NCBI GenBank assembly: GCA_905198835.1
Contig: CAJKDY010000006.1
Location: 79,879 to 143,878 of the forward strand
Origin: an uncultured Eubacteriales bacterium
GTDB lineage: Bacteria > Bacillota > Clostridia > Oscillospirales > Oscillospiraceae
Direction: 5' to 3'
DNA: 64,000 nucleotides
Below the pieces are notes generated by a model that searched no databases, was not told the origin of the DNA, and saw nothing but the letters and a program-made list of their open reading frames with translations. Shown piece by piece: positions 1 to 7,943 of this stretch. A program made the translations under genes and the position numbers. Each line of letters opens with the position of its first letter. Positions within the stretch are counted from its first letter, which is position 1.

Positions 1-667
1 CGGGCTGGGTGACGGCGCCGGAGACCACGGTGTGCTTGGCGTGCTCACGGTAGATGCGGGCGATGACCAGTTTCTCGGTGGCCGACCAGAATTTATAGGT
101 GCCCGTCTCCCGGGGATAGAACACCATAGTCTGGGCGTTGCCGCCGCCGGCGGTGAAGTTCTGGGCGTCCTCGTCGCCATTGGGGCCGGTGAAGGTGATC
201 AGGCTCTCGCCGCCGTTGGAGCCGGCGATGACGGTGACCTTATCCCCGGCGATGAGGTCGATGGATACCCACACGTCGGGGTTCTTACCGGAGTTGGAGT
301 AGATGTAGCCCTGATAGACCGTGCCGTCTTCCCCCAGCAGGGACTTGTTATCCTTGCGGGTCAGGGATTCGTTCACGGTGCGGATGCGGTGGGTGTTAGG
401 CTTACCGCCGTCATTGAAGGCGATGCCCGTGCCGCTTTGGAAACTGGGCAGGGTGTTGCCGTCGCTGCCCGCCACGGTGCCCTCGGGATACCAGGAGTTG
501 ATATCATCGGCGGTGAGCTGGTTGTTGTAGACGCTCTCGTCCAGCTGCTCCGCGCCGAAGTCCCAGACGTCGATCTTGTCCGTCTCTGCCGCAGAGACAG
601 CCGGGACCAGGGAGAGGAGCATGACAAGGGCCAGGGCCATTGCCAGCAGCTTGCGGGTCTTACTCAT
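1..667 (-). CDS. Secreted protein, N-terminal part only (cut by window edge)
   Basis: An open frame starts at ATG 667 after a GGAGGT ribosome site and runs off the left edge; 222 residues are visible. Residues 1-27 form a Sec signal peptide (basic MSKTRK, then a Leu/Ala/Met-rich core ending near VSAAE). The mature part begins with a motif reading IDVWDFGAEQLDESVYNN, which I associate from memory with large secreted clostridial carbohydrate-active or surface proteins. A beta-rich stretch with 'VWVSIDLIAGDKVTVIAG' and 'FYPRETGTYKF' follows and resembles a ligand-binding or Ig-like module. The catalytic part, if any, lies outside the window, so no function is assigned. A promoter sits at 726-754. 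Confidence 0.75.
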   Translation of the reverse strand, partial: MSKTRKLLAMALALVMLLSLVPAVSAAETDKIDVWDFGAEQLDESVYNNQLTADDINSWYPEGTVAGSDGNTLPSFQSGTGIAFNDGGKPNTHRIRTVNESLTRKDNKSLLGEDGTVYQGYIYSNSGKNPDVWVSIDLIAGDKVTVIAGSNGGESLITFTGPNGDEDAQNFTAGGGNAQTMVFYPRETGTYKFWSATEKLVIARIYREHAKHTVVSGAVTQP

Positions 668-725
668 GGTACATACCTCCAAAATTCATAAACTTGCGCC
701 GAAAAACCGGCAGTATACTGTCTAA

Positions 726-754
726 ATTGTACCACAACAAGGCCCCTTGTGCAA
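726..754 (-). promoter_or_regulatory. Sigma-A-type promoter of the left-edge secreted gene
   Basis: On the minus strand, TTGCAC (749-754) and TACAAT (726-731) are separated by exactly 17 bases, about 60 bases ahead of the ATG at 667. The -35 hexamer lies inside the hairpin that ends the upstream FAD-protein gene, so terminator and promoter overlap. Confidence 0.6.
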
Positions 755-760
755 GGGGCC
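741..760 (-). terminator. Hairpin ending the FAD oxidoreductase gene
   Basis: The sequence is a perfect palindrome, GGCCCCTTG with its complement around a two-base loop, 24 bases past the stop of the FAD protein. On the minus strand it is followed by TTGTTGT, a weak U-rich tail. It is probably a rho-independent terminator of moderate strength. Confidence 0.5.
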
Positions 761-783
761 CGGACAAGTTTTTCGAAAGACTG

Positions 784-2364
784 TTATGCCGTGACCACCG
801 CCTCGGCGACCTTGATGCCATCGGCGGCGGCAGAGGTGATGCCGCCGGCCCAGCCTGCCCCCTCGCCGCAGGGATAGAGCCCCCGCACCGCCGACTGGAG
901 GTCCGCGCCTCGCGGCAGCCGCACCGGGGAGGACGAGCGGGTCTCCACCCCGGTCAAAAGCGCGCCGCCGTCGTCAAAGCCCCGAAGTTTTTTGCTAAGG
1001 GCCGGGATGGCTTGCCTAAGAGAGTCCGTCACGAAGCCGGGCAGGCACCGCCCCAGATCCGCCGCCGTTACACCCGGACGGTAGCTGGGAGTTAAGAAGC
1101 TATCCAAAGAGGGGACTTTCCCACCCAAAAACGACGCTAAATTCTGCCCCGGGGCCACAAAGTCCCCGCCGCCCAGGTCGTAGGCCAGCCGCTCCCAGCA
1201 CTCTTGGAAGGCAAAGCCCGCCAGGGGGTCGGTCCCTTCAAAGTCAGCGGGGGAGACCCCCACCAGCAGTCCGCCGTTGATGTTGGCCCCGTCCCGGGCC
1301 CGGTTGCTCATGCCGTTTGTGACCATGCTGCCCGCTTCGGAGGACGAGCAGACCACCTGCCCGCCGGGACACACGCAGAAGGAGAAGACACCCCGGCCGT
1401 TTGGCAGATGGGTGGAGAGCTTATAGCTGGCGGGTTCCAGCTTGGCCCAGGCGGGACCGTACTGGCTCTCGGAGAGGGCGGCCTGGTCGTGCTCGATGCG
1501 CACGCCCAGGGCAAAGGCCTTGTGTTCCATGGGAACGCCTCTGGCGCGCAGCATAGAAAAGGTGTCCCGGGCGGAGTGGCCCAAGGCCAGGATCAGGGTG
1601 TCGCAGGGCAGGGAATAGGGCCCCTGGGGGCCGTTTACCGTGATGGCCGCCACTGCTCCATTTTGAATTTTTACATCGGTCAGGGTGCTGGAAAAGCGGA
1701 TGTCGCAGCCCAAAGCGAGGAGCTGGGCACGGAAATTTTTCAATACGTCGGCCAGCGCGTCGGTACCCACATGGGGCTTTTGGACATATAAGATGTCCTC
1801 GCTCGCACCCATCTCCACAAAGGTCTCCAGCACGGCGCGGACCCGGGGGTCGTGGATCCCGGTTTGGAGCTTGCCGTCAGAGAAGGTCCCAGCCCCGCCC
1901 TCGCCAAATTGGACATTAGAATTTTCGTCTAAGACCCCGCTGCGCCAGAGGGCTTCTACATCCTTCTGCCGCTGCTCCACCGGTTTGCCCCGCTCCAATA
2001 CGATAGGCGGGATACCGGCCCGGGCCAGAAACAGCGCGCTAAAGAGCCCCGCGGGGCCCATGCCCACCACCACTGGCCGCCGGGCGCTGGGCGAACGGGT
2101 GACAGCGGGGAAGGCGTAAGGGGTCTCCTGCACCGCCGTCACCTTGCCGCCGCAGCGCTTCAAAAGGGCCTGTTCGTCAGGCAGTTCGCAGCGCACGGTG
2201 CAGACGTAGTGGACGTCGCCCTTTCGCCGGGCGTCCACGCTTTTGCGGTGGAGGATCAGCCGTGGTAGCTGACGTTCGGACAGCCCTAGAACCTTGGCCG
2301 CCTTGGCGCGCAGCTCGTCCATGCCGCCGTCCAACGAGAGATTCAAATCAGAGATCTGGAGCAT
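784..2364 (-). CDS. FAD-dependent oxidoreductase, COG2509 family
   Basis: The product is 526 residues, close to the family's usual length. After a roughly 90-residue N-terminal domain comes the dinucleotide-binding motif V-x-G-M-G-P-A-G (about residues 99-106) and an acidic 'VLERGKPVEQRQKD' typical of the FAD ribose site. Further on are 'NVQFGEGGAGTFSDGKL', 'FVCPGGQVVCSSSEAG'-like and C-terminal 'GLYPCGEGAGWAGGITSAAADG' blocks that mark COG2509 (uncharacterised FAD-dependent dehydrogenases related to HI0933/YhiN). The substrate is unknown. The gene stands alone between the rplS region and the secreted gene and ends at a hairpin. The start at ATG 2364 gives the N-terminal 'LQISDLNLSL' block usual for the family. 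Confidence 0.85.
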   Translation of the reverse strand: MLQISDLNLSLDGGMDELRAKAAKVLGLSERQLPRLILHRKSVDARRKGDVHYVCTVRCELPDEQALLKRCGGKVTAVQETPYAFPAVTRSPSARRPVVVGMGPAGLFSALFLARAGIPPIVLERGKPVEQRQKDVEALWRSGVLDENSNVQFGEGGAGTFSDGKLQTGIHDPRVRAVLETFVEMGASEDILYVQKPHVGTDALADVLKNFRAQLLALGCDIRFSSTLTDVKIQNGAVAAITVNGPQGPYSLPCDTLILALGHSARDTFSMLRARGVPMEHKAFALGVRIEHDQAALSESQYGPAWAKLEPASYKLSTHLPNGRGVFSFCVCPGGQVVCSSSEAGSMVTNGMSNRARDGANINGGLLVGVSPADFEGTDPLAGFAFQECWERLAYDLGGGDFVAPGQNLASFLGGKVPSLDSFLTPSYRPGVTAADLGRCLPGFVTDSLRQAIPALSKKLRGFDDGGALLTGVETRSSSPVRLPRGADLQSAVRGLYPCGEGAGWAGGITSAAADGIKVAEAVVTA

Positions 2365-2384
2365 ACCGCATCAGCCTCGCAGAG

Positions 2385-2501
2385 TTTCACGCCTAACGGC
2401 GTGAAAAAATCATAAGGATGTTTGCCAGTGGCATGTACCTCGGCAAACATACCTTGCGCCCCGCAAACGTGCGCCTGAAAGGCGTGCGCTGCAGCGGGGC
2501 G
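2385..2501. repeat. Block of three perfect inverted repeats between rplS and the FAD gene
   Basis: Three hairpins follow one another: 2385-2393/2398-2406 (9 bp, TTTCACGCC arm), 2418-2426/2442-2450 (9 bp, ATGTTTGCC arm) and 2457-2464/2494-2501 (8 bp, CGCCCCGC arm, with a nested 4-bp stem at 2472-2475/2481-2484). With the rplS terminator just to the right they make four stem-loops in about 150 bases. No reading frame or known RNA family was recognised. It may be a structured leader of the FAD gene or an intergenic palindromic element. Confidence 0.5.
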
Positions 2502-2536
2502 AAAAAAATCCCCTCAAAGGCATCGCCTTTGAGGGG
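2502..2536 (-). terminator. Rho-independent terminator of rplS
   Basis: An 11-bp perfect stem (2510-2520 with 2526-2536, 5-base loop) is followed on the minus strand by a T-run (2502-2509). It starts 8 bases after the rplS stop. Confidence 0.9.
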
Positions 2537-2543
2537 AAATCTC

Positions 2544-2888
2544 TTAGAGCTTCTCTTCCAGCTTGGCGCTCTTGCCCACGCGGGTGCGCAGATAGTAGAG
2601 CTTGGAGCGGCGGACCTTGCCGTGGCGGACCAACTCGATCTTCTCCACGGTGGGGGCGTGAACGGGGAAGACCTTCTCCACGCCGACGCCGAAGGAGACG
2701 CGGCGCACGGTGATGGTCTCGGCGATGCCGCCGTGCTTCTTGGCGATGACAGTGCCCTCAAAGACCTGGATACGCTCCCGGGAGCCCTCCTTGATCTTCA
2801 CGTGGACCCGGACGGTGTCGCCGATCTGGGCGGTGGGCACATTGTCCTGCTTCATGTTCTTTTGGTTGAATACGTCCAGCTTGTTCAT
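2544..2888 (-). CDS. rplS: 50S ribosomal protein L19
   Basis: The 114-residue product matches the usual L19 length. Family blocks are 'IGDTVRVHVKIKEGSRERIQVFEGTVIA', 'ITVRRVSFGVGVEKVFPVHAPTVEKIELVRHGKVRRSKLYYLR'-type sequence and the basic C-terminus (each quoted only in part here). L19 sits at the 30S/50S interface. I chose ATG 2888 because AGGAGG lies 8 bases upstream; an in-frame start 21 codons earlier has no such site. The gene has its own promoter (2971-2999) and terminator, so it is monocistronic here and not linked to rpsP-rimM-trmD as in many Firmicutes. Confidence 0.96.
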   Translation of the reverse strand: MNKLDVFNQKNMKQDNVPTAQIGDTVRVHVKIKEGSRERIQVFEGTVIAKKHGGIAETITVRRVSFGVGVEKVFPVHAPTVEKIELVRHGKVRRSKLYYLRTRVGKSAKLEEKL

Positions 2889-2970
2889 GGAATGATTCCT
2901 CCTAAGTTTATAGGCGTTCATGGGCGTTTGCGTAAAACCCCAGAGGACCACCCTTTATTGAGACCAAAAT

Positions 2971-2999
2971 ATAATACCACGCCGGAAGAAAAAATGCAA
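2971..2999 (-). promoter_or_regulatory. rplS promoter
   Basis: Minus strand TTGCAT (2994-2999), a 17-base spacer, then TATTAT (2971-2976), giving a leader of about 75 bases before the rplS ATG. Members of this family often carry an autoregulatory L19 leader; I could not identify one with confidence. Confidence 0.7.
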
Positions 3000-3041
3000 G
3001 AAAAATTTTCAAAAAATAGGTTTTCTCTCTTCTGGGCCAGG

Positions 3042-3070
3042 TTGACAGTCCTGTCAGCGTGTGCTAGAAT
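3042..3070 (+). promoter_or_regulatory. Promoter of the DUF4282-like membrane protein
   Basis: TTGACA (3042-3047), exactly 17 bases, then TAGAAT (3065-3070), ending 52 bases before the ATG. It diverges from the rplS promoter. Confidence 0.75.
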
Positions 3071-3122
3071 CCCTCTTACGCGCCATCGACGCGTGTGAAA
3101 TCAAGAGAGGAGTCGATTTTTC

Positions 3123-3590
3123 ATGGATCTGTCTGAACTTTACAGGTATAGCTCTGGCTATCACCACTCCGGTGCGGACACCATGGCTACCCTGGGCATC
3201 CTGGCCTTTATCGCGGCCCTGGTGTGCACGGTGCTGCTGATGGTGCTGGTGACGCCGGAGAAGCGCCGTGACCGCCTCAACACCTTTTTTAAGGCGTTGG
3301 CAGATCTGTTCAACTTCAAAGGTCTGCTGCTGGAGTACATCCTCAAGGCGCTCTACATTTTCCTGACCCTCTGCAGCATTTTTACCGGCTTCTTCAGCCT
3401 CTTTACCGAGCCCCTGACCGGCCTGCTGCTGATGATCCTGGGACCCATCGTGCTGCGGGTCGTGTTTGAGTTCTACATGATGCTTGTCATTCTGGTCAAG
3501 AACGTGAGCCAGCTCAACGGCAAGATCCCCGGCAAGAGCGCCGACCCCTTTGCCCTGCCCAAGCCCGAGAAGGAGGATGAGGAGGGTTAA
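3123..3590 (+). CDS. Small membrane protein, DUF4282-like
   Basis: The product has 155 residues and at least three hydrophobic segments: about 20-43, 72-95 and 100-122. The block 'LFNFKG..EYILKALYIFLTL' followed by a glycine/leucine-rich helix and 'R-V-V-F-E-F' is the layout I know from DUF4282 membrane proteins, whose function is not established. The C-terminus is charged and predicted cytoplasmic. It has its own promoter and a strong shared terminator, so it is transcribed alone. The AGAGAGGAG site 8 bases upstream supports the ATG at 3123. Confidence 0.6.
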   Translation: MDLSELYRYSSGYHHSGADTMATLGILAFIAALVCTVLLMVLVTPEKRRDRLNTFFKALADLFNFKGLLLEYILKALYIFLTLCSIFTGFFSLFTEPLTGLLLMILGPIVLRVVFEFYMMLVILVKNVSQLNGKIPGKSADPFALPKPEKEDEEG

Positions 3591-3615
3591 AGCCTCCGAC
3601 CGATCCCGATCACGG

Positions 3616-3656
3616 AAAAAGCGGACCTGAGAGACGCTCTCTCAGGTCCGCTTTTT
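3616..3656. terminator. Bidirectional terminator between convergent genes
   Basis: A perfect 18-bp stem (3616-3633 with 3639-3656) around a 5-base loop, with A5 on the left and T5 on the right. It can stop the membrane-protein gene on the plus strand and the lipoprotein gene on the minus strand. Confidence 0.9.
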
Positions 3657-3663
3657 GTCTTAT

Positions 3664-4407
3664 TCAATACTGTAAGATCAGGTCGTCCACGTCCTGAAGG
3701 TCGCTGGTCTGCAGGGTGTATATCCCGTCCCCGTCTGCCGAAACAAGCACCAGCTTGGTCACTGCCGCTCCAGTGGTGACGGCGTCCAGCCGGGCGTATA
3801 AGTAGTCGTACACTGTCTGGGCCCACAAGGCCTCGTAGGTCTCCCGCTCCTTACGCTGCTGGGCGGGGGTGGGATCCTCGCCTTCCACGGTGTTTTTGTC
3901 GTTGACGCCATCCTCACCATTCTGGTCAGGGGGAGTATGATGGGCCTCAAATTCCTCTTGCAGAGACTTGAAGCCGTCGGCGTAGGCAGCGGCAAAGAAG
4001 GTCACTGGCGTCACCGTCAGCTCCACGCAGTAGCGGCCAGTGTCCAGGGCGGTAGCGGTCTTTACGGTGTAGTTTGCCCGGGCGTAGACCTGGTCCAGCA
4101 GCTCCAGAAAGTCCGCCTTCAGCTGCCGGGACATAAACTGCTCTTCCAGATCAAAGCGCAGGCACAGCCGCTGGGAGAGCTCCGATTCCAGATTGGTCTG
4201 AAAGGCGTCCTGGGCGTCCTGGGCGGTGTGGTCCACCAGGGTGAGATAACTGTCGCTGGGCTGGCCGGTGTAGGTCTCGTCCAGCACACCCTGGACGTAC
4301 ACCACGGCGTTGTGGCGGCTCATCTGACTGCCCGCGGTGGAGCACCCGGCGCACAGGGCCATAGCGGCACACAAAGCTGCCGCGGCAAAACGTCTCTTTC
4401 TCACCAT
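3664..4407 (-). CDS. Predicted lipoprotein of unknown function
   Basis: The 247-residue product has a signal peptide with basic MVRKRR, an Ala-rich core and a lipobox ending L-C-A-G-C near residue 22, so it is probably lipidated and held on the outer face of the membrane. The mature part is helix-rich; an acidic, low-complexity linker near residues 155-180 separates two parts. I do not recognise a named family. It begins 5 bases after the stop of the dipeptidase gene, which suggests it is the last gene of the transporter-regulator-dipeptidase operon. It could be an envelope accessory to peptide or amino-acid use, but that rests on context only. Confidence 0.75.
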   Translation of the reverse strand: MVRKRRFAAAALCAAMALCAGCSTAGSQMSRHNAVVYVQGVLDETYTGQPSDSYLTLVDHTAQDAQDAFQTNLESELSQRLCLRFDLEEQFMSRQLKADFLELLDQVYARANYTVKTATALDTGRYCVELTVTPVTFFAAAYADGFKSLQEEFEAHHTPPDQNGEDGVNDKNTVEGEDPTPAQQRKERETYEALWAQTVYDYLYARLDAVTTGAAVTKLVLVSADGDGIYTLQTSDLQDVDDLILQY

Positions 4408-4412
4408 AGCCC

Positions 4413-5828
4413 TTATTCCCCGCAGATGTCGAAGATGGCCTGGGTGAAGATCTTGGCGCTGAGGAGCAGGTCGTCCACCCGGGCCTGCTCGTTGGCCGCG
4501 TGCATCTTGGGGTCAAAGCCGGGGAACTCACAGCCGAAGGCCACGCCGCCGGGGATGTCGTGGACGTAGGTGCCGCCGCCGATGGCGATGGGCTTGGGGT
4601 CGGCAACGCCGGTATACATGGAGTAGCACTTCAAAAGGGTCTTCACAAAGGGGGAGTCCGCCGGCACGCAGTGGACGGTGGTCATATCCGGATCGCCGGT
4701 GACGGCGATGCCCCACTGGGCAAAGGCGGCCTCGCAGACCTTTTTGCAGTTTTCCTCGTTGGAGCTCAGGGGGAAGCGGCAGTCGAACTTGGCGGTAAAG
4801 CCCGCGCCGTCCAGGCGGATAAGGGCTAGGTTCAGCGTCAGCTCTCCGCTCTCGGCGTCGGCGCTGGCGATGCCCAAAGCCCGGCCCCGGTTGTCCCCGA
4901 AGGGGAAGAGCTGGGCCAGGGCCTTCACCGCCTGGGTGCTGGCGCACTCGGCCAGGGGCAGCCGGTCCAGTACCTCCAGCAGGGCCTGGATGGCGTTGAC
5001 GCCGTCGTCCGGGCTGGCGGCGTGGGCGTTTTTGCCGTGGCAGAGGATACGAAGATCCTGGCCCTCGGCCTTTAGCTCGAATTTCGCCCCGGTGACCTTT
5101 TCCGCCTGACACACCAGGGACTCCAGAGCCGGGTCGGCGTCCAGGCCCACCACCAGCGCCTCGGCCTCGGGAGGCACCACGTTGAAGCGGAAGCCGCCGG
5201 TGAGGGCGGTCACTCGGGGGGTGGCGGTCTCGGCGGACCAATCCATGCCGAAGTCGGGGTGATAGTGGCCCTTTTCGATGTGGATGACGGGGAAGTCCGC
5301 GTCGGGGGTGAAGGAATAGGGGGCGTAGGGCTCACGGTCATAATAGTAGGCGATGTCGGCGCTGCCTGACTCCTCGTCGGTGCCCAGGATGAGCCGGACG
5401 TTTTTCTGGACTCCGCCCAGGTCCCGGACGGCCTTCATAGCCATCAAAGCCGCGCACACCGGGCCCTTGTCGTCGCTGACGCCCCGGCCATAGAGCATGC
5501 CGTCTCGCTCCACGCAGGTGTAGGGGTCGGTGTCCCAGCCCGAGCCCTCGGGCACCACGTCCAGATGGCCCAGGATGTGGAGCTGGGTCTCGCTGTCGTT
5601 GAGGTCCACCGTGCCTACGTGGTCGTGGTAGTTTTCCGCCCGGAAGCCCAGCTCCGTGCAGAGCTTTAAGCCCTCCTCCAAGGCGGCCTTGGGGCCGGGG
5701 CCAAAGGGGGCACCGGGGGCGGGGTCTCCCTTCACGCTCTTGACGGCCACCAGCCGGGAAATGGCGGCGATCAGCTCCGCCCTCGCCTCGGGGCGGTCAA
5801 AATAGGCGTCGATCCTTGCTTTATCCAT
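4413..5828 (-). CDS. pepV: M20-family dipeptidase, PepV/Sapep type
   Basis: A 471-residue zinc exopeptidase, the expected PepV size. Metal-binding and catalytic motifs are G-H-L-D-V-V-P (His88, Asp90), 'GRGVSDDKGP' (Asp119 bridging) and D-E-E-S-G (151-155, general base Glu). A lid domain fills the middle, and the last zinc ligand is expected in the C-terminal 'GGGTYVHDIPGGVAFG' block. PepV enzymes cut dipeptides in the cytoplasm, including those with D-residues in some members. The gene follows an amino-acid symporter and a regulator with gaps of 12-13 bases, implying uptake and hydrolysis are co-expressed. ATG 5828 has AGGAGG 8 bases upstream. Confidence 0.9.
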   Translation of the reverse strand: MDKARIDAYFDRPEARAELIAAISRLVAVKSVKGDPAPGAPFGPGPKAALEEGLKLCTELGFRAENYHDHVGTVDLNDSETQLHILGHLDVVPEGSGWDTDPYTCVERDGMLYGRGVSDDKGPVCAALMAMKAVRDLGGVQKNVRLILGTDEESGSADIAYYYDREPYAPYSFTPDADFPVIHIEKGHYHPDFGMDWSAETATPRVTALTGGFRFNVVPPEAEALVVGLDADPALESLVCQAEKVTGAKFELKAEGQDLRILCHGKNAHAASPDDGVNAIQALLEVLDRLPLAECASTQAVKALAQLFPFGDNRGRALGIASADAESGELTLNLALIRLDGAGFTAKFDCRFPLSSNEENCKKVCEAAFAQWGIAVTGDPDMTTVHCVPADSPFVKTLLKCYSMYTGVADPKPIAIGGGTYVHDIPGGVAFGCEFPGFDPKMHAANEQARVDDLLLSAKIFTQAIFDICGE

Positions 5829-5840
5829 GGTGTGTTCCTC

Positions 5841-6479
5841 CTAATTCCCGCCCTCAGCCTGGGCGGTGAGTTGGTCGAGATATTTGTAGACGGTGTACCG
5901 GGAGACTTGGAGATGCTTGGCCACAAAGGGCACGGACTTGCGGTAGGAAAAGGCGTTTTTCTGGTCCAGCAGGGCCACGATCTTCACCCGATCGTTTTTA
6001 TTGAGGGCGTTTACCGGCTTGCCCACCGCCGCCAGGCATTCGTCAAAGATCTGCTGCAACCCGTGGTCGGGATTCTCCCACAGCGCGCTCTGGAGATCGG
6101 CGTCGGCGCTCATCAGGTCCACCAGGATGCGGTTGGCGAAGACCAGGGAGCTATAGTCGAAGTCGATGCCCAGGGCCAGGTTATAGCCGTCGCCCATCAT
6201 ATGGAAGGTGGAGGACTTCAGCTGGGCCCCGGCGGGGGTGGTGGCGTAGAGGTTGACAAAGTCGGTGGTCATGGCGGTTTCGTCGATGAGCCGGGTAGAG
6301 CCCATGATGTCGGCGGTGGAGCCCACCTCCCGGCCGGAGACCTGGCCGTTGTAGATGGCCAGGATGGGGTGGCTGGGGTCGGACATATCCTGCACCAGCG
6401 TCTCGCACGACGAGCCGAACATCTCGGCGATGCCCCGGGCCGTGCGGTCCAGAAATTCAAAGGCCTGTTCGCGGGTCAT
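5841..6479 (-). CDS. YheO/DauR-type transcriptional regulator (PAS plus HTH)
   Basis: The 212-residue product has an N-terminal PAS-like YheO domain (about 10-120; 'LVQDMSDPSHPILAIYNGQVSGREVG' type block) and a C-terminal helix-turn-helix (about 150-205) containing 'VPFVAKHLQVSRYTVYKYLD'. This architecture is typical of DauR/YheO regulators that control amino-acid use. The start at 6479 is preferred over an in-frame ATG at 6545 because AAGGAGGGG precedes it. It sits between the symporter (14 bases) and the dipeptidase (12 bases), so it probably regulates this operon. The ligand is unknown. Confidence 0.82.
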   Translation of the reverse strand: MTREQAFEFLDRTARGIAEMFGSSCETLVQDMSDPSHPILAIYNGQVSGREVGSTADIMGSTRLIDETAMTTDFVNLYATTPAGAQLKSSTFHMMGDGYNLALGIDFDYSSLVFANRILVDLMSADADLQSALWENPDHGLQQIFDECLAAVGKPVNALNKNDRVKIVALLDQKNAFSYRKSVPFVAKHLQVSRYTVYKYLDQLTAQAEGGN

Positions 6480-6492
6480 GCCCCACCCCTCC

Positions 6493-7878
6493 TTATCCTC
6501 TGTTTGATCGCTTCCTATCATACAACAAATTGTCAAGTATTTCAAGTACCTGGGGTGAGAGGAGGAGCAAAGCGGTGAGGTTGGGCAGGGCCATGAGGGC
6601 GTTGAAAAGGTCGGCCAGCTGCCACACCGCCGTCACATCGCCCACCGCGCCCACCACCGCGCAGATCAGAAAGACCCAGCGAAAGGCGCTGGTGAACCGC
6701 TCCGAGCGGGCCAGGTGACTGAGCCCGCGCTCGCCATAGTAGCTCCAGCCCAGCAGGGAGGTAAAGGCGAACAGCAGCAGGCAAAGGGCCACCAGCGGCG
6801 CGCCCAGCGGTCCCAGCGTGACGGAAAAGGCCCGGGCCGACAGGGGCGCGCCCAGCATTCCCTCGTCCACCGTCCCGGCCCGGATGGCTGCCAGGGCCTG
6901 GGCCGGGACGTAGACCCCGGAGGTGAGAATGACCAGGGCGGTGACGCTGCACACCACCAGCGTGGCGAAAAACACCTCCACCATGCCCCACATCCCTTCC
7001 CGGCCGGGGCTTTCCACGTCAGCGGCGGCGTGGGCGATGGCGGAGGAGCCCAGGCCCGCCTCGTTGGTGAACACCCCCCGGGCCACGCCGTAGCGCAGAG
7101 CAAGGGAGGCTCCGTATCCCCCAAAGACAGCCTGGGGCCGGAAGGCCCCGTCCCAGATGGCCCGAAAGGCCCCGGGCAGAGCCGCCCTCTGGACAGTCAG
7201 GCACACCGCCCCTGCCGCCAAAAAAAGCCCCGCCATGATGGGCACCAACCGCTCGCTGAGCTTGCCCACCCGTCCGATGCCACCGAAGATCACCACTCCT
7301 GCTAGCGCCGCCGTCACAAGGCCCACGGCCCCTCTGGAAAGGCCAAAGGCGGCGTGCATGGACGCGGCGATGGAGTTGGACTGGACCAGTGCCCCGCCGG
7401 CCAGGCTGGCGGGAATGACAAAGAGGGAGAAGCAGTGGGCCAGAATTGGGCCAATAGGTTTACATAATCCTTGTTCCATATAGGACATAGGCCCGCCAAA
7501 ATAGCCGCCGGGACCCTTGTTGCGGTAGCGCACGGCCAGAGCCTTTTCCGCAAAGCCCGTCATCATCCCCAAAAAGGCGGAGACCCACATCCACAGCACC
7601 GCCCCTGGTCCGCCCAGGAAGATGGCGGTGGCCACCCCCGCGATGCTCCCAGTGCCGATGGTAGAGGCCAGAGCGGTGCAGAGAGCCTGGACCTGGGAAA
7701 GACCCTTGGCCGGGCTGCTTTTGCCCCGGCGCAGCGCCCCCACCGTGCCCCGGAGCCAGGTGGAAAAGCGAAGCTGGAAGAAGCCAGAGCGCAGGGTATA
7801 ATACCCGCCTACCACCGTGAACAGCACCAGCAGACAGGGATTCCACAGCGCGTCGGATAGTTTACATAAAAATTCCAC
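6493..7878 (-). CDS. Sodium:alanine/glycine symporter, AGCS family
   Basis: A roughly 461-residue polytopic membrane protein with the AGCS signatures 'GTGSIAGVATAI', 'GPGAVLWMWVSAFLGM', 'YFGGPMSYM' and 'FTNEAGLGSSAIAHAAA', which line the sodium and amino-acid path. It should import alanine, glycine or related residues with sodium. I place the start at GTG 7878, 8 bases after AGGAGG; another GTG at 7887 overlaps that site and would add three residues. It heads an apparent operon with the YheO-type regulator, the dipeptidase and a lipoprotein. The gap to folT upstream is about 65 bases without a clear terminator, so read-through from folT is possible. Confidence 0.9.
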   Translation of the reverse strand: MEFLCKLSDALWNPCLLVLFTVVGGYYTLRSGFFQLRFSTWLRGTVGALRRGKSSPAKGLSQVQALCTALASTIGTGSIAGVATAIFLGGPGAVLWMWVSAFLGMMTGFAEKALAVRYRNKGPGGYFGGPMSYMEQGLCKPIGPILAHCFSLFVIPASLAGGALVQSNSIAASMHAAFGLSRGAVGLVTAALAGVVIFGGIGRVGKLSERLVPIMAGLFLAAGAVCLTVQRAALPGAFRAIWDGAFRPQAVFGGYGASLALRYGVARGVFTNEAGLGSSAIAHAAADVESPGREGMWGMVEVFFATLVVCSVTALVILTSGVYVPAQALAAIRAGTVDEGMLGAPLSARAFSVTLGPLGAPLVALCLLLFAFTSLLGWSYYGERGLSHLARSERFTSAFRWVFLICAVVGAVGDVTAVWQLADLFNALMALPNLTALLLLSPQVLEILDNLLYDRKRSNRG

Positions 7879-7943
7879 GCCCGCCACCTCCTAAGTTTAA
7901 GAAGGTATGCGGGCGTGTCCTTTTTCATGTCATGGGCGCTCCG

